From Deltaproteobacteria bacterium (GTDB taxonomy: Bacteria; Myxococcota_A; UBA9160; JAJDAL01): 64,000 nt of DNA. The stretch covers positions 186,001-250,000 of the forward strand of contig JAJDAL010000040.1 in NCBI GenBank assembly GCA_029261875.1. The letters are read 5' to 3'. The position numbers were made by a program, and so were the translations under genes. The first letter of the stretch is position 1. Every line of letters starts with the position of its first letter. The notes under the pieces were generated by a model. That model did not search any database. It saw only the letters and a program-made list of their open reading frames with translations, and was not told where the DNA came from. Positions 51,670 through 59,292 of the stretch are shown piece by piece.

Positions 51670-52317
51670 CTAGGTCGGGGTCACTCGGTAGTAGGGGAAC
51701 AGAAGATCGTCGCTGGACTGCAACGTGAAGGTCGCCATGTTGAAACCGCTGACCGCCTGGTGGACGTTTTCGGTGATGAGGATTTCTCCGCCCCGGGCGG
51801 TGTCTTCGCCCAGCACACTGGCGCGGTTCATCTCGTCCCCCATGGCGAGGTTGGGACCGATCTCGTAGACCGGGCCGAAGCCGATCCCGATGCAACATTC
51901 GGGCGGCGTATCGTGCTTATCGTCCGAGTGGTTGTAGGCCGCAACCCGATGCTGAATTGCGAGGGACGCGGTAAGCGCGGCGTTGCAATCGTCGAACAGC
52001 GCAATCACATCGTCCGCAAACGTGTGGATCAAGCGGGCGCCGGATTCGCGGAGCGCCGGGATGCAGATCTTCTGGGCATCCAGGATCCGCAGGAAGCTGC
52101 TGATGGCGCCGCCGTGCATCGCCGTCTGGGTGAAGCCCGTAACGTCGAGGACCAGGATGGCGCGCGTGGCCAGGTATTTGTCGTCGAATTCGGTATCCGA
52201 GAGCTTGCCGCTCTCGACGGCGAGCAGATCTTCGTAGACGGCCTGGCTCCACCCTTGGTACTGCGCCAGCTCGGCTGGATTCTCGAGCACCGGAAAACCG
52301 AGCTTCTGTGCCGTCAC
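51670..52317 (-). CDS. Cassette-encoded class III nucleotidyl cyclase-domain protein
   Basis: A 215-residue protein whose C-terminal two-thirds is a class III adenylate/guanylate cyclase domain (ILVLDVTGFTQTAMHGGA, LIHTFADDVIALFDDCNAAL, GIGFGPVYEIGPNLAMGDEMNRASVL). The Asp-bearing LDVTGF and FADD strands fit the metal-binding positions, but the catalytic set is not all recognisable. GTG 52317 abuts the R' box of attC 52318-52406. Confidence 0.78.
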   Translation of the reverse strand: MTAQKLGFPVLENPAELAQYQGWSQAVYEDLLAVESGKLSDTEFDDKYLATRAILVLDVTGFTQTAMHGGAISSFLRILDAQKICIPALRESGARLIHTFADDVIALFDDCNAALTASLAIQHRVAAYNHSDDKHDTPPECCIGIGFGPVYEIGPNLAMGDEMNRASVLGEDTARGGEILITENVHQAVSGFNMATFTLQSSDDLLFPYYRVTPT

Positions 52318-52406
52318 GCCTACCTCCGTGGGTTCCAGCTCGACGCCTTGAAGGCTACCAAACCTGGCCCCAGCGCCGACTCGTCAGCTGCAAAGCCTTG
52401 TTCGGC
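52318..52406 (-). repeat. attC site
   Basis: The left box is GCCTACC (52318-52324), with CCAGCTCGACGCC as the L' arm, core AAGGCTACCAAACCT, then GTCAGCTGCAAAGCC and GTTCGGC (52400-52406). It has the L'' arm with the extra base on the right. It directly precedes the GTG of the cyclase gene. Confidence 0.85.
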
Positions 52407-52615
52407 GGGCCAGCAAGAACCGGGAAGAGTCTCGCTGGAGCCCCGAATTCCTTGGGCAAGTCGCGATACTTGGGCAGTCCATCGCGCACGTTGAGGACTC
52501 GCTCACCGTAGTACACATGCATCATGGGTCCGCAGGCTCGGGCTTTCTGGAACTTTGGGGCGTGCAGCTGGATTGGGTTTCCCTCGCGCCGGTTCCCGTG
52601 GTCTAATGCAACCTG
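52355..52615 (-). pseudogene. C-terminal fragment of an unknown cassette protein
   Basis: On the minus strand, an open frame of about 86 codons from 52615 encodes HGNRREGNPIQLHAPKFQ then CGPMMHVYYGERVLNV and LPKYRDLPKEFGAPARLF, with good codon use, and ends at the TAG in the attC core. Its ATG pair (52524-52529) gives about 58 residues, but the frame has coding character further upstream, into the 5' region of the opposite collar gene. I take it as a truncated cassette gene, of unknown family. Confidence 0.5.
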
Positions 52616-52652
52616 ACTGGCCCGGCTTCGAGCAAACGCTCGGGCGTGGCTA

Positions 52653-52681
52653 GTCTCAGCCGGATCGCTGAGACAATTTTT
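52653..52681 (+). terminator. Hairpin followed by T-run upstream of collar gene
   Basis: GTCTCAGC-CGGATC-GCTGAGAC is a perfect 8-bp stem with a 6-base loop, followed by AATTTTT, the layout of a Rho-independent terminator on the plus strand. It lies 35 bp before the collar gene start, so it may insulate that gene or act as an attenuator in its leader. Confidence 0.6.
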
Positions 52682-52715
52682 CCAGCAGACTGAAACTCAT
52701 CAAGGAAAGACGGCC

Positions 52716-53699
52716 ATGAGGACACGACTTGCTTCCGCCCTGCTGCTCGGCATCTTCGTAGTGGCGAATCCAACCTTCGGTGCGGGACCGAATCGAACCA
52801 GCTATCAGGGTCTGCTTCTGGACTCCGTTGGCGCACCGCTGACGGGCACGGTCGATTTGCAGCTCCGAATCTGGCGAGATGCGTTCTCGACGGATCTGAC
52901 CGATCAACTCTACGCCGAGGATCATCTGAATGTTGCCGTGAGCGCCGGTGTCTTCTCGATCGAGCTGGGCGGGGGCATCGCGGTGTCGGGTTCATTCAGC
53001 GCGGACACGTTTTCGGAAAGCAACCGTTGGCTGGAAACGGTGGTGGACGGAGAAACGCTGAGCCCACGGACGCCCTTTCTGTCCGTCCCCTATGCGTTCC
53101 AAGCAGAAAACGCGGACTCGCCCGGGCGCATCTCCGGCGAGATCGCAATGTTTGGGTTGGCGACCTGTCCGCCGGGCTGGACGGAGCTTCCCGCAGCACA
53201 GGGGCGCGCCCTCGTAGGTCGATCGGTGAGCGGCACGGGACTCGGAACGGTCGGCAATCCGCTCGCCGATCTCGAAGATCGAACGCACGCGCATGCCGTA
53301 GACAGCTCGGATACGACTTCTTCGTCGGGCAGTCACGCCCACTTCGTAGGGTCGAGGTCGACGACGACCGACAGCCACAACCACGCTTGGTCACGGTACA
53401 CGGGATCCCCGTCTTTCGACTGGCAATCGTACCGCTCCAATGGGACTGAATTCACACTCACTGATTTCGGAAACGGAATCGACGGTTCCGGATCGGGCGT
53501 CTATCCCATCGCCGGAAGCAGTAGTTCAGGAGCAACCATCTACACCAACAACGACAGTCACTCCCACACCGTCAGTTCGACGAGTACCGGTTCCAGCGGG
53601 TTCCATTCGCATTCGGTGAGTGTCGATTCCGCAACCGGAATCTCGCGAACGAGTGATGTGCTTCCCTATCTACAAGTCCTCGTCTGCATGAAGGACTAG
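52716..53699 (+). CDS. Secreted protein with phage tail-collar domain
   Basis: A 327-residue exported protein: signal peptide (residues 1-22), a domain starting NRTSYQGLLLDSVGAPLTG with IWRDAFSTDLTDQLY, then a tail-collar domain (GEIAMFGLATCPPGWTELP and RALVGRS), and a Ser/Thr/His-rich repeat region with HSH and SHAH motifs, ending LPYLQVLVCMKD. It is on the opposite strand to the cassettes. It may be a surface fibre-like protein. AGGAAAG lies before the ATG. Confidence 0.82.
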   Translation: MRTRLASALLLGIFVVANPTFGAGPNRTSYQGLLLDSVGAPLTGTVDLQLRIWRDAFSTDLTDQLYAEDHLNVAVSAGVFSIELGGGIAVSGSFSADTFSESNRWLETVVDGETLSPRTPFLSVPYAFQAENADSPGRISGEIAMFGLATCPPGWTELPAAQGRALVGRSVSGTGLGTVGNPLADLEDRTHAHAVDSSDTTSSSGSHAHFVGSRSTTTDSHNHAWSRYTGSPSFDWQSYRSNGTEFTLTDFGNGIDGSGSGVYPIAGSSSSGATIYTNNDSHSHTVSSTSTGSSGFHSHSVSVDSATGISRTSDVLPYLQVLVCMKD

Positions 53700-53786
53700 A
53701 GACAGTCAAAGGTTGGGGATCTTCGGTTCGACCTCTTCGTCGGTCCAAAACTCGGAAACCGCGTCCGCTGCAACGCCTTATTGGGC
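53700..53786 (-). repeat. attC remnant (R'' side only)
   Basis: The right side is clear: GTCCGCTGCAACGCCTTATTGGGC with the ATTGGGC box at 53780-53786, and the TAA stop of the 53778 gene lies in it. The left side lacks a recognisable L' arm or box, and the collar gene stops at 53699, so the site may be truncated. Confidence 0.7.
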
Positions 53787-54539
53787 GGCAGCGGCTGCGA
53801 ACAAGCCCCAGTGATACGTGAACCACAGCTCATCCCCCTCCGAAGAGAGATCCAACCCCGCTGGATCGCCAGGGGATTTGGCGAGCGCATCGAGAACCAG
53901 TTTGAGATCGCTCATGCGCCGAGGTTCGTGGATGATTCGTGCCCACTCACTGAACTCGCGCCGCTGCGTCCATAGAGTCTCGACGGGTACTTCGAACCCC
54001 GCCTGCTGGATCTGATCGTGCATCTCCTCGCGGGACAGCAGAGTCGTATGCGAGGGATCTCGAAATCGCTCTAGGGCGTCTCGAAGTGCCCGTGCCTCCG
54101 CGTTGTCGGGGGCGAGAAGATCGAGGACAACGAGGCGCCCGCCAGGCCGGAGAGCCGACCTGGCACTGGCGAGAGCTGCAGTTGGATCCAGGAAGTGGTG
54201 GAGGGCCAACCTGAGGACGACGGCGTCGAAAGCGCCCGAGCGGAAAGGAAGCTTCTCGCTGAGTCCGCGCACCAGGAATTTGGATCCGGCGGATTCCACC
54301 TCCTGCGCCAGCTGCAAGCTCTTGAGCGTGAGATCGATTCCGACGACCGCGCGAGCGCAAGAGGAGAGAGTGGGAAAGAGAATTCCCGGACCGCACGCAA
54401 TATCGAGTACGCGGTCGTACCCGTCTCCCAGGGCAGAGGCGATACGAGAGGTAATCTCCACAGCACCGAGAGCCGGTGAGTCACGAAACGACTCACCTTG
54501 CCGGGTGAACTCCTCCTGGACTCTCTCGTTGTGCCTCAC
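53778..54539 (-). CDS. Cassette-encoded SAM-dependent methyltransferase
   Basis: A 253-residue methyltransferase: VLDIACGPGILFPTLS is motif I, GIDLTLKSLQLAQE motif II, FDAVVLRLALHHFLDP motif IV and RLVVLDLLAPDN motif VI. It is of the UbiE/Methyltransf_11 type. GTG 54539 is 7 bp from the GTTAGGC box of attC 54546-54673. The TAA is inside the next attC. Confidence 0.85.
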   Translation of the reverse strand: MRHNERVQEEFTRQGESFRDSPALGAVEITSRIASALGDGYDRVLDIACGPGILFPTLSSCARAVVGIDLTLKSLQLAQEVESAGSKFLVRGLSEKLPFRSGAFDAVVLRLALHHFLDPTAALASARSALRPGGRLVVLDLLAPDNAEARALRDALERFRDPSHTTLLSREEMHDQIQQAGFEVPVETLWTQRREFSEWARIIHEPRRMSDLKLVLDALAKSPGDPAGLDLSSEGDELWFTYHWGLFAAAAAQ

Positions 54540-54545
54540 GCTGCC

Positions 54546-54673
54546 GCCTAACGGATGGGACTTCAGCCGCAAGTCGGGCCGCCGTGACCCGAGAAGACAT
54601 TCCGCCACGTCGATTGGAAAGCTACCAAATCTGCCCCCGGCACCCGCGAGTCGGATTCGACGCCTTTTTCGGC
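54546..54673 (-). repeat. attC site
   Basis: The left box is GCCTAAC (54546-54552), L' arm GACTTCAGCCGC, then the conserved core CGATTGGAAAGCTACCAAATC; the right half ends in GAATTCGACGCC-like sequence and TTTTCGGC as a degenerate R'' box. Its left half is strongly alike to the attC sites at 58134, 59138 and 60395. Confidence 0.85.
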
Positions 54674-54683
54674 GGCGGGCTTT

Positions 54684-55145
54684 CTAGAGATCGATGCTGG
54701 AAAGAGACTCTCCCACGCTCTCCAGTGCGCCACAGATAAGCTCGCCTAGAACATCGGCAACCGTGTCGCTGACGAACCACGAAACGCTGTCGGCGGCCTC
54801 AGACTTTCGCGAACCGGTTCGCGCGACGAGAGCGCGAACTCCACGACGAGATAGCAGCATTCCTGAACAGCCTGGGCACCATCCGAGCGCAGATTCGGCA
54901 ACGCTCGCAGAGAAAAGAGGTTGGGACTGGCACGGTTTTCTTGGACACATCCTCCCGGTCGCTTGACGATTTTCGGGCTCGATCTCGAGGATTTGGCCTT
55001 CTCCTGATTCGGACTTCCGGCTTACGTATGCCTCCAGTTCCCCTTCATCGAACCACATGCTCTCGCACGTCTCGCACCGCTCGATCGCGAGTCCGGAGAA
55101 GTTGATCGTCCGCATCGCGACTTGGGAACAATTGGGACAGCGCAT
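54684..55145 (-). CDS. Cassette-encoded zf-TFIIB zinc-ribbon protein
   Basis: A 153-residue protein with an N-terminal zinc ribbon (MRCPNCSQVAM through CETCESMWFDEGELE) and a second, weaker Cys pair (CPGCSGMLLSRRG), in the pattern of two zf-TFIIB ribbons as in the rhomboid protein's N-terminus at 22677-23759. The C-terminal 45 residues are unknown. GGAGG before ATG 55145, 11 bp from the upstream attC. Confidence 0.8.
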   Translation of the reverse strand: MRCPNCSQVAMRTINFSGLAIERCETCESMWFDEGELEAYVSRKSESGEGQILEIEPENRQATGRMCPRKPCQSQPLFSASVAESALGWCPGCSGMLLSRRGVRALVARTGSRKSEAADSVSWFVSDTVADVLGELICGALESVGESLSSIDL

Positions 55146-55155
55146 CGCCTCCTCC

Positions 55156-55254
55156 GCAAAACGGATTGGCGTTCAGCGGCGTGCGGCGAATCGCCGAGCA
55201 GCCTCTAGACGCCTCGGATGTGCGCGATTCTACCACGGCGGCTTCGCGCTAGGC
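55156..55254 (-). repeat. attC site
   Basis: The left box is GCAAAAC (55156-55162) with GGCGTTCAGCGGCG as L' arm, core TTCTACCACGG, and GCTAGGC (55248-55254) as the right box. The TAG of the DUF5519 fragment is in this right box. Confidence 0.75.
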
Positions 55255-55575
55255 AGCTGCCATGGCAAGCTGAACGAGTCGAATGATCTGGTCGAGGTCC
55301 GTTCTGCGATTGAATCGAAGCTCGATCCAATGCGAGCTGACACCGCGCTTCGAATGGACCGTTGAGCCCGGCGGGTGAACGAGCCCTTCGGAACGGATGA
55401 TCCTCTTCGTGAGCCGTAGGTCTAGCTCGTTGAAACCGTGAAAGTGCGCGACCTCCTTGCCCTTGTATTGGAGGCCGCAGAAACCGTCGTCTCGATCTGG
55501 ATACGGAACTGGCCGGCCCCCTCATACTGGTACCAGCCTCTGAGTTAGCCTTGGAAGAAGGCGACTGGAGGCGAG

Positions 55576-55842
55576 ATGAAGCGAGCACGGTTTTCCGAGG
55601 AGCAGATCATTGGGATTTTGAAGGCGGCGGAAGCGGCGGGAAGCATCCGATCGGTGTGCAGCGAGCACAACATCACGGAGCAGACCTTCTACCGCTGGCG
55701 CCGGAAGTACGGCGGGATGGATGTGTCGGAGGCGAAGAAGCTTCGTGAGCTCGAGCGGGAGAACTCCGAGCTGAAGAAGATGGTCGCGGATCTTTCGTTG
55801 GACAACCGGCTGCTCAAGGAACTGAACGCAAAAAAATGGTAA
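55576..55842 (+). CDS. IS3-family transposase OrfA (helix-turn-helix, leucine zipper)
   Basis: An 88-residue protein with the HTH_Tnp_1 domain (ARFSEEQIIGILKAAEAAG through EQTFYRWRRKYGG) and a leucine-zipper-like helix (KLRELERENSELKKMVADL). It binds the IS ends. Its end overlaps orfB at an A7 run where a -1 frameshift would produce the OrfAB transposase. Confidence 0.92.
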   Translation: MKRARFSEEQIIGILKAAEAAGSIRSVCSEHNITEQTFYRWRRKYGGMDVSEAKKLRELERENSELKKMVADLSLDNRLLKELNAKKW

Positions 55843-56681
55843 GCCTGGCGGATCGACGTCGTGGAGCGAAGCACCTGGAAGCGGCGTTGGCAGTGAGCGA
55901 ACGACGCGCCTGCCGGGTCGCGGGGATTGCTCGCAGCACGAAGCGCCGCCCGTCAGGCCGTCCCGAAGAGATCGAGTTGGTGGCCACGATCCATCGGCTG
56001 TCGGAGCGTTTTCCGCGCTTCGGCTACCGCAAGATCTTCCAGCGCCTGCAACGGGCGGGATGTCGCGTCGGTCGTGAGCGGGTGCGGTTGTTGCGGCGGC
56101 GAGAAGGGCTGAGAGTCCCGAGAAGGGGTCCGAAGCGGCGTCGCCGCGGAGTGAGCACGACCGATGCAACGCGCGCTTTGTATCCGAACCACGTGTGGAG
56201 CTACGACTTCGTGGCCGACCAGACGATCGATGGCCGCACACTTCGCTTTTTGACCGTGATCGATGAGTACACCCGCCAGGCCCTTTGGATCGAGTGCGCC
56301 CGGCATCTGACCTCGGTCGATGTGGTGCGTGTTCTCGAGCAGCTGGTGGAGCTTCACGGGAAGCCCGCAATCGTCAAGAGCGACAACGGCTCCGAGTTCG
56401 TCGCGAAGAAAGTCCAGGACTGGATCCAAGCCCGACAGATCGATGTCCGCTTCATCGATCCCGGTAGCCCGTGGCAGAACGGACATAACGAATCGTTCAA
56501 CGGCGTCTTCCGAGACGGATGTTTGAATCGCTGGCTCTTCGAGTCGGTTCGAGAAGCGAGAGAAGCCACGGAAGCGTGGCTTCAGGAGTACAACGTGGAG
56601 CGACCCCATGGGTCGCTGGACGGGCGTTCGCCCGTGTTGTTCTTTGAACAATGGGAAGAGCGGAAGAGGGATGCAGCTTGA
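55836..56681 (+). CDS. IS3-family transposase OrfB (DDE integrase core)
   Basis: A 281-residue transposase: an N-terminal HTH-like region with FPRFGYRKIFQRLQRAG, then an rve/DDE domain (NHVWSYDFVADQTIDGRTLR with the first Asp, IVKSDNGSEFVA with the second, and WQNGHNESFNGVFRDGCL with the Glu). All three catalytic acids are in place, so it appears intact. Confidence 0.95.
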   Translation: MVSLADRRRGAKHLEAALAVSERRACRVAGIARSTKRRPSGRPEEIELVATIHRLSERFPRFGYRKIFQRLQRAGCRVGRERVRLLRRREGLRVPRRGPKRRRRGVSTTDATRALYPNHVWSYDFVADQTIDGRTLRFLTVIDEYTRQALWIECARHLTSVDVVRVLEQLVELHGKPAIVKSDNGSEFVAKKVQDWIQARQIDVRFIDPGSPWQNGHNESFNGVFRDGCLNRWLFESVREAREATEAWLQEYNVERPHGSLDGRSPVLFFEQWEERKRDAA

Positions 56682-56848
56682 GGGTCAAGCACGATCCCTA
56701 ACCCAACGGCTGGTACCGGTTCCTTGGGCTTGCCAGAACGTGATCAACACCGAGCTCCACCAGACGAGTGATCAGTGTGTCTTGGAGTCTCGGCATTTGT
56801 TGTGCACATGAGGACCGCTAATGGGTAGGGCGAACGACTCGTGCCGTC

Positions 56849-56939
56849 ACCTAACGGACATGGCATTCAGCTGCGGGCGATGGACACCGACGACGATTGA
56901 GCAACGCAAAAGCCCATCAGCTGCAACGCCTGATTGGGC
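56849..56939 (-). repeat. attC site (short, 91 bp)
   Basis: The left box is ACCTAAC (56849-56855), arm GGCATTCAGCTGCGGGC, and the right arm CATCAGCTGCAACGCC with ATTGGGC (56933-56939). The usual GGTAGC core is missing; a different loop lies between. It separates the DUF5519 gene from the gene-poor cassette at right. Confidence 0.85.
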
Positions 56940-57073
56940 GGACAGCGATCCGATCGAGAGCAACTCCAAGATCTCGTTCCAGGATCACGTTTCGGATCTT
57001 GAGCGATCTGAAGGATCTCCTAGAAGATGAGGCGCAAGCTGAATCGAAGCCATCGCGATCCTCCGACGAAGCA
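56940..57073. other. Short cassette interval without a convincing gene (about 134 bp)
   Basis: The interval is bounded by attC 56849-56939 and the attC half at 57074. On the minus strand an ATG opens only 22 codons. On the plus strand a frame ends with TAA in the GTCTAAC box, but codon use is not gene-like. It may be a non-coding or small-RNA/toxin-type mini-cassette. Confidence 0.5.
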
Positions 57074-57100
57074 GTCTAACGGACCAGGCGCTCAGCTGGG
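57074..57100 (-). repeat. attC half-site (R'-L' side)
   Basis: GTCTAAC (57074-57080) followed by CAGGCGCTCAGCTG, the left arm, but the DUF1801 stop codon follows at 57104 and no right arm is present, so the site looks truncated by a recombination event. Confidence 0.7.
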
Positions 57101-57103
57101 GAG

Positions 57104-57523
57104 CTACTGACGAGCCTTCTTGTCGCGGTGGTAGGTGAGCGCCGCGGCGATGCACATGGACAGCGGCCCTTTGGGAACGCGGTCCTTCTCACTAAAGACG
57201 ATGCGACGATTTCCGTCGAAGTTGAACTCGTGAGGGAACTGCTCGCGAAAGTCGGAGACAAGCGTCGTCTGGCAGTGAAAGCAGATCGAATACTCTCTTG
57301 GAGCCGATCTCTTCCACTGGATCCGAATCGTGCTTCCGCTCTTGGTTTCGGATGTGAGATACGCCGGCTCGCCCCATTTCAACGTCTCCTCGATCGGGCC
57401 CACACCGCGGGTCGACGCCGCGGTTTCGAGAATCAGCTCGCGGAGAGCCAAGAGCTTCCGCCTGAACCTCGGCGGGTAGCGATCAAAGACCGCGGCAACT
57501 CCAGGGTTCTTGATTGGCTTCAC
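57104..57523 (-). CDS. Cassette-encoded DUF1801 family protein
   Basis: A 139-residue DUF1801 protein: FRRKLLALRELILETAASTRGVGP, LKWGEPAYLTSETKSGSTIR and YSICFHCQTTLVSDFREQFPH. It is related to the gene at 44307-44657. The ATG 57523 is 31 bp from attC 57554-57683. Confidence 0.85.
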   Translation of the reverse strand: MKPIKNPGVAAVFDRYPPRFRRKLLALRELILETAASTRGVGPIEETLKWGEPAYLTSETKSGSTIRIQWKRSAPREYSICFHCQTTLVSDFREQFPHEFNFDGNRRIVFSEKDRVPKGPLSMCIAAALTYHRDKKARQ

Positions 57524-57553
57524 GTGAAACTCCGGTGTGCCATGTGCCGTCTG

Positions 57554-57683
57554 GCGGAACGGCGTTCAGCGGCCACTAACAGCGCTGACCGGACCCGATC
57601 CCGGCCCAAAAGTATGCCGCCAGATGTCAACCCGGGTCAATTGAACCGAGCGGTTGATGGGCCGCTGCAACGTCTTGTTAAAC
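57554..57683 (-). repeat. attC site
   Basis: The left box is GCGGAAC (57554-57560) with GGCGTTCAGCGGCC, and the right arm GGGCCGCTGCAACGTC with the box GTTAAAC (57677-57683), an R'' of GTTTAAC. The TAA of the 57678 gene is inside it. The core is different from the others. Confidence 0.8.
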
Positions 57684-58115
57684 AGCCGCTCGACTCAGGC
57701 CAATGAGAGCTGCGACGAATGCGGTTGCGCCAGCGATGCTACGAAGAAGGTGTAGGCGGCCCCAGCGAAGAAGAAGTTCGGGTGCTTCGGGCGCCGCGGC
57801 GGAGAGGTCGGGATCGAGGAGTTTGTTGTAGACCGGAAGAATGACGAGGAGCGTGAAGCCGACAATAGAAAACAAAAGGACGGATGCGACAAGCCACTCG
57901 ATCTGGCCGTGACCCAACCATGTCTCGAACGCGCACGAACCACCGACCACGGCAAGAGATGCCTGTACGGCTCGCGCTCGCGGAAAGCCAGGTCGGAATT
58001 GGGCGAGCGCGACCGCCGGACCTGCCTGGAGACGGGCCCAGTGCTCGACGAGGGAGATGTAACCCGCCGCGCCCGCGAAGAACCCTGCGCACGCTGTCGC
58101 GATGATTTCGAGCAC
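57678..58115 (-). CDS. Cassette-encoded DUF1772 (anthrone-oxygenase-like) membrane protein
   Basis: A 145-residue membrane protein with four helices. EHWARLQAGPAVALAQFRPGFPRAR and the helical IVGFTLLVILPVYNKLL are DUF1772 hallmarks (anthrone oxygenase-like family). Function unknown in bacteria. The ATG at 58115 is 19 bp from attC 58134-58261. Confidence 0.85.
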   Translation of the reverse strand: MLEIIATACAGFFAGAAGYISLVEHWARLQAGPAVALAQFRPGFPRARAVQASLAVVGGSCAFETWLGHGQIEWLVASVLLFSIVGFTLLVILPVYNKLLDPDLSAAAPEAPELLLRWGRLHLLRSIAGATAFVAALIGLSRAAV

Positions 58116-58133
58116 GCTTCGTCTCCGGCGGCT

Positions 58134-58261
58134 GCCTAGCGGATGGGCGTTCAGCTGCGAGCCGGGCCACCGTGACCCGCGCAGCCATTCCGCCCGACGC
58201 TTGGAAAGCTACCAGATCTGACTCCGACGAGGGCTCGTCAGCTGCAACGCCTTGGTTAGGC
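58134..58261 (-). repeat. attC site (full)
   Basis: The left box is GCCTAGC (58134-58140), arm GGGCGTTCAGCTGCGAGCC, core TTGGAAAGCTACCAGATC, and right arm GGCTCGTCAGCTGCAACGCC with GTTAGGC (58255-58261). The right arm has two extra bases (T, then C) compared with the reversed left arm. The TAA of the 58256 gene is in the box. Confidence 0.92.
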
Positions 58262-58567
58262 GACGGCCCGGCCGGGGATGATCGCGACGAGTAGACAGAG
58301 AAGTACAAGCCAGCCGATGACAACGACGTGGAGGGTGAGGCGCATCCTCGCAACAAGAAGGGAGAGACCCGGGTCGGACAACCGCCGGTCTTGCCGACGC
58401 CACACGAATCGGAAGACCCGGTTGATCGCCGACGGGTTCCACATGACAGTCCAAGAACGGGAGAAGGGCGCAGTGATGTGAACGTGCGTCTCGGGATATC
58501 GCTGCCGGAGATGCCGAAGAAGAAGCAGCACCTCGATCGGCCAAGCCATCGAGCCGACCCAGACCAC
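58256..58567 (-). CDS. Cassette-encoded small membrane protein
   Basis: A 103-residue protein with an N-terminal hydrophobic segment, a central soluble part (LLRHLRQRYPETHVHITAPF) and a C-terminal helix (LHVVVIGWLVLLCLLVAI). Unknown family. GTG 58567 was used; a hydrophobic frame extends a little upstream without a standard start. It shares its cassette with the 58611 gene. Confidence 0.55.
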   Translation of the reverse strand: MVWVGSMAWPIEVLLLLRHLRQRYPETHVHITAPFSRSWTVMWNPSAINRVFRFVWRRQDRRLSDPGLSLLVARMRLTLHVVVIGWLVLLCLLVAIIPGRAVA

Positions 58568-58610
58568 GAAGAAGACCGCGAGTGCCAGCCCTAGCTAGGC
58601 GGCACTCGTC

Positions 58611-59081
58611 CTAGCTGGGGCGTTTTTTGGATTTCGAAGGGACGGTAGTTACGACAAAGAGAAGGTTAGCCAAAACCGCTATCACGAACCCGAAAGCGAA
58701 GACCACAGCGAGACCAAGCCCGTGGTCCCCTGCGACGCGAACTGCGTTGGATTGAACAATCGCAACCCCGTAGAGAAGAGGAAAGGCGGTCAACACTAGA
58801 TAAACCCACCACGCGGATAAACCGCTCATCCCATGTCGCGAGACGTGGGAACGCAAATACGTGAACCCGCCAAACGGTACCGAGATCATCGCAGTCACTA
58901 GGCTCGTCAGCATCATCGACTCCCATCGTTGGGTGGCCGCTTGTCCTGGCCAGTACGTTGTCGGTGGATTGACCAGGTTCGAAAGAAAACCCAAAGCAAA
59001 ACCCAGTACCGTTGGAGCAAGAAGGAGGAAGGATGCACCTACAAACAGGGATACGCGCCTGCGAACTAACGCCGAGCCCAA
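58611..59081 (-). CDS. Cassette-encoded four-helix membrane protein
   Basis: A 156-residue membrane protein (GASFLLLAPTVLGFALGFL, LTSLVTAMISVPFGGFTYL, VYLVLTAFPLLYGVAIVQS, LAVVFAFGFVIAVLANLLF). The TTG at 59081 is the first listed start, but an in-frame hydrophobic stretch (VILTIIVLVAA) runs towards the attC at 59138, so the real start may be further up and non-canonical. It is the first of two genes in one cassette. Confidence 0.55.
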   Translation of the reverse strand: MGSALVRRRVSLFVGASFLLLAPTVLGFALGFLSNLVNPPTTYWPGQAATQRWESMMLTSLVTAMISVPFGGFTYLRSHVSRHGMSGLSAWWVYLVLTAFPLLYGVAIVQSNAVRVAGDHGLGLAVVFAFGFVIAVLANLLFVVTTVPSKSKKRPS

Positions 59082-59137
59082 GGTGTAGCTCGCAGCTACC
59101 AGAACGATGATTGTCAGTATGACTCTCAGCCGGTGCC

Positions 59138-59263
59138 GCCTAACGCAACCGGGCGCTCAGCTGCGGGGCCGCCGTGGCCCGCACAGCCATTCCGCTACGT
59201 CGTTTGGAAAGCTACCGAATCCGACTCCGTCGACGGCGCGTCGGCTGCAGCCCCTTGTTGGGA
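59138..59263 (-). repeat. attC site (full)
   Basis: The left box is GCCTAAC (59138-59144), arm GGGCGCTCAGCTGCGG, core CGTTTGGAAAGCTACCGAATC, right arm GTCGGCTGCAGCCCC with GTTGGGA (59257-59263). It is a close relative of the sites at 54546, 58134 and 60395. Confidence 0.9.
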
Positions 59264-59292
59264 GACGACGCGAGTACCAAGAGAATCCGAAC

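Larger units (their letters stand above)
55526..56720 (+). mobile_element. IS3-family insertion sequence (IS407-like)
   Basis: About 1.2 kb with imperfect inverted ends: ACTGGTACCAGCCTCTGAG at left and the reverse complement ACCGGTACCAGCCGTTGGG at right. It carries overlapping orfA (55576-55842) and orfB (55836-56681) linked by an A7 run, as in IS3 elements using frameshifting. No target duplication could be read. It interrupts the DUF5519 gene. Confidence 0.85.
55249..56796 (-). pseudogene. Luciferase-like (DUF5519) cassette gene split by an IS3 element
   Basis: The first 24 codons are at 56796-56721 (MPRLQDTLITRLVELGVDHV) and the last 91 at 55525-55249, including CGLQYKGKEVAHFHGFNELD, LRLTKRIIRSEGLVHPPGST and SSHWIELRF, typical of the DUF5519/luciferase domain. 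The gap is the IS element at 55526-56720. Without it the protein would be about 115 residues, near the family length. The start ATG is 53 bp from attC 56849-56939. Confidence 0.72.

Noticed and set aside
55205..55588. Minus-strand ORF of 127 codons left of the IS
   Set aside because: It is in the wrong frame; the frame that matches DUF5519 is shifted and is reported as the split pseudogene.
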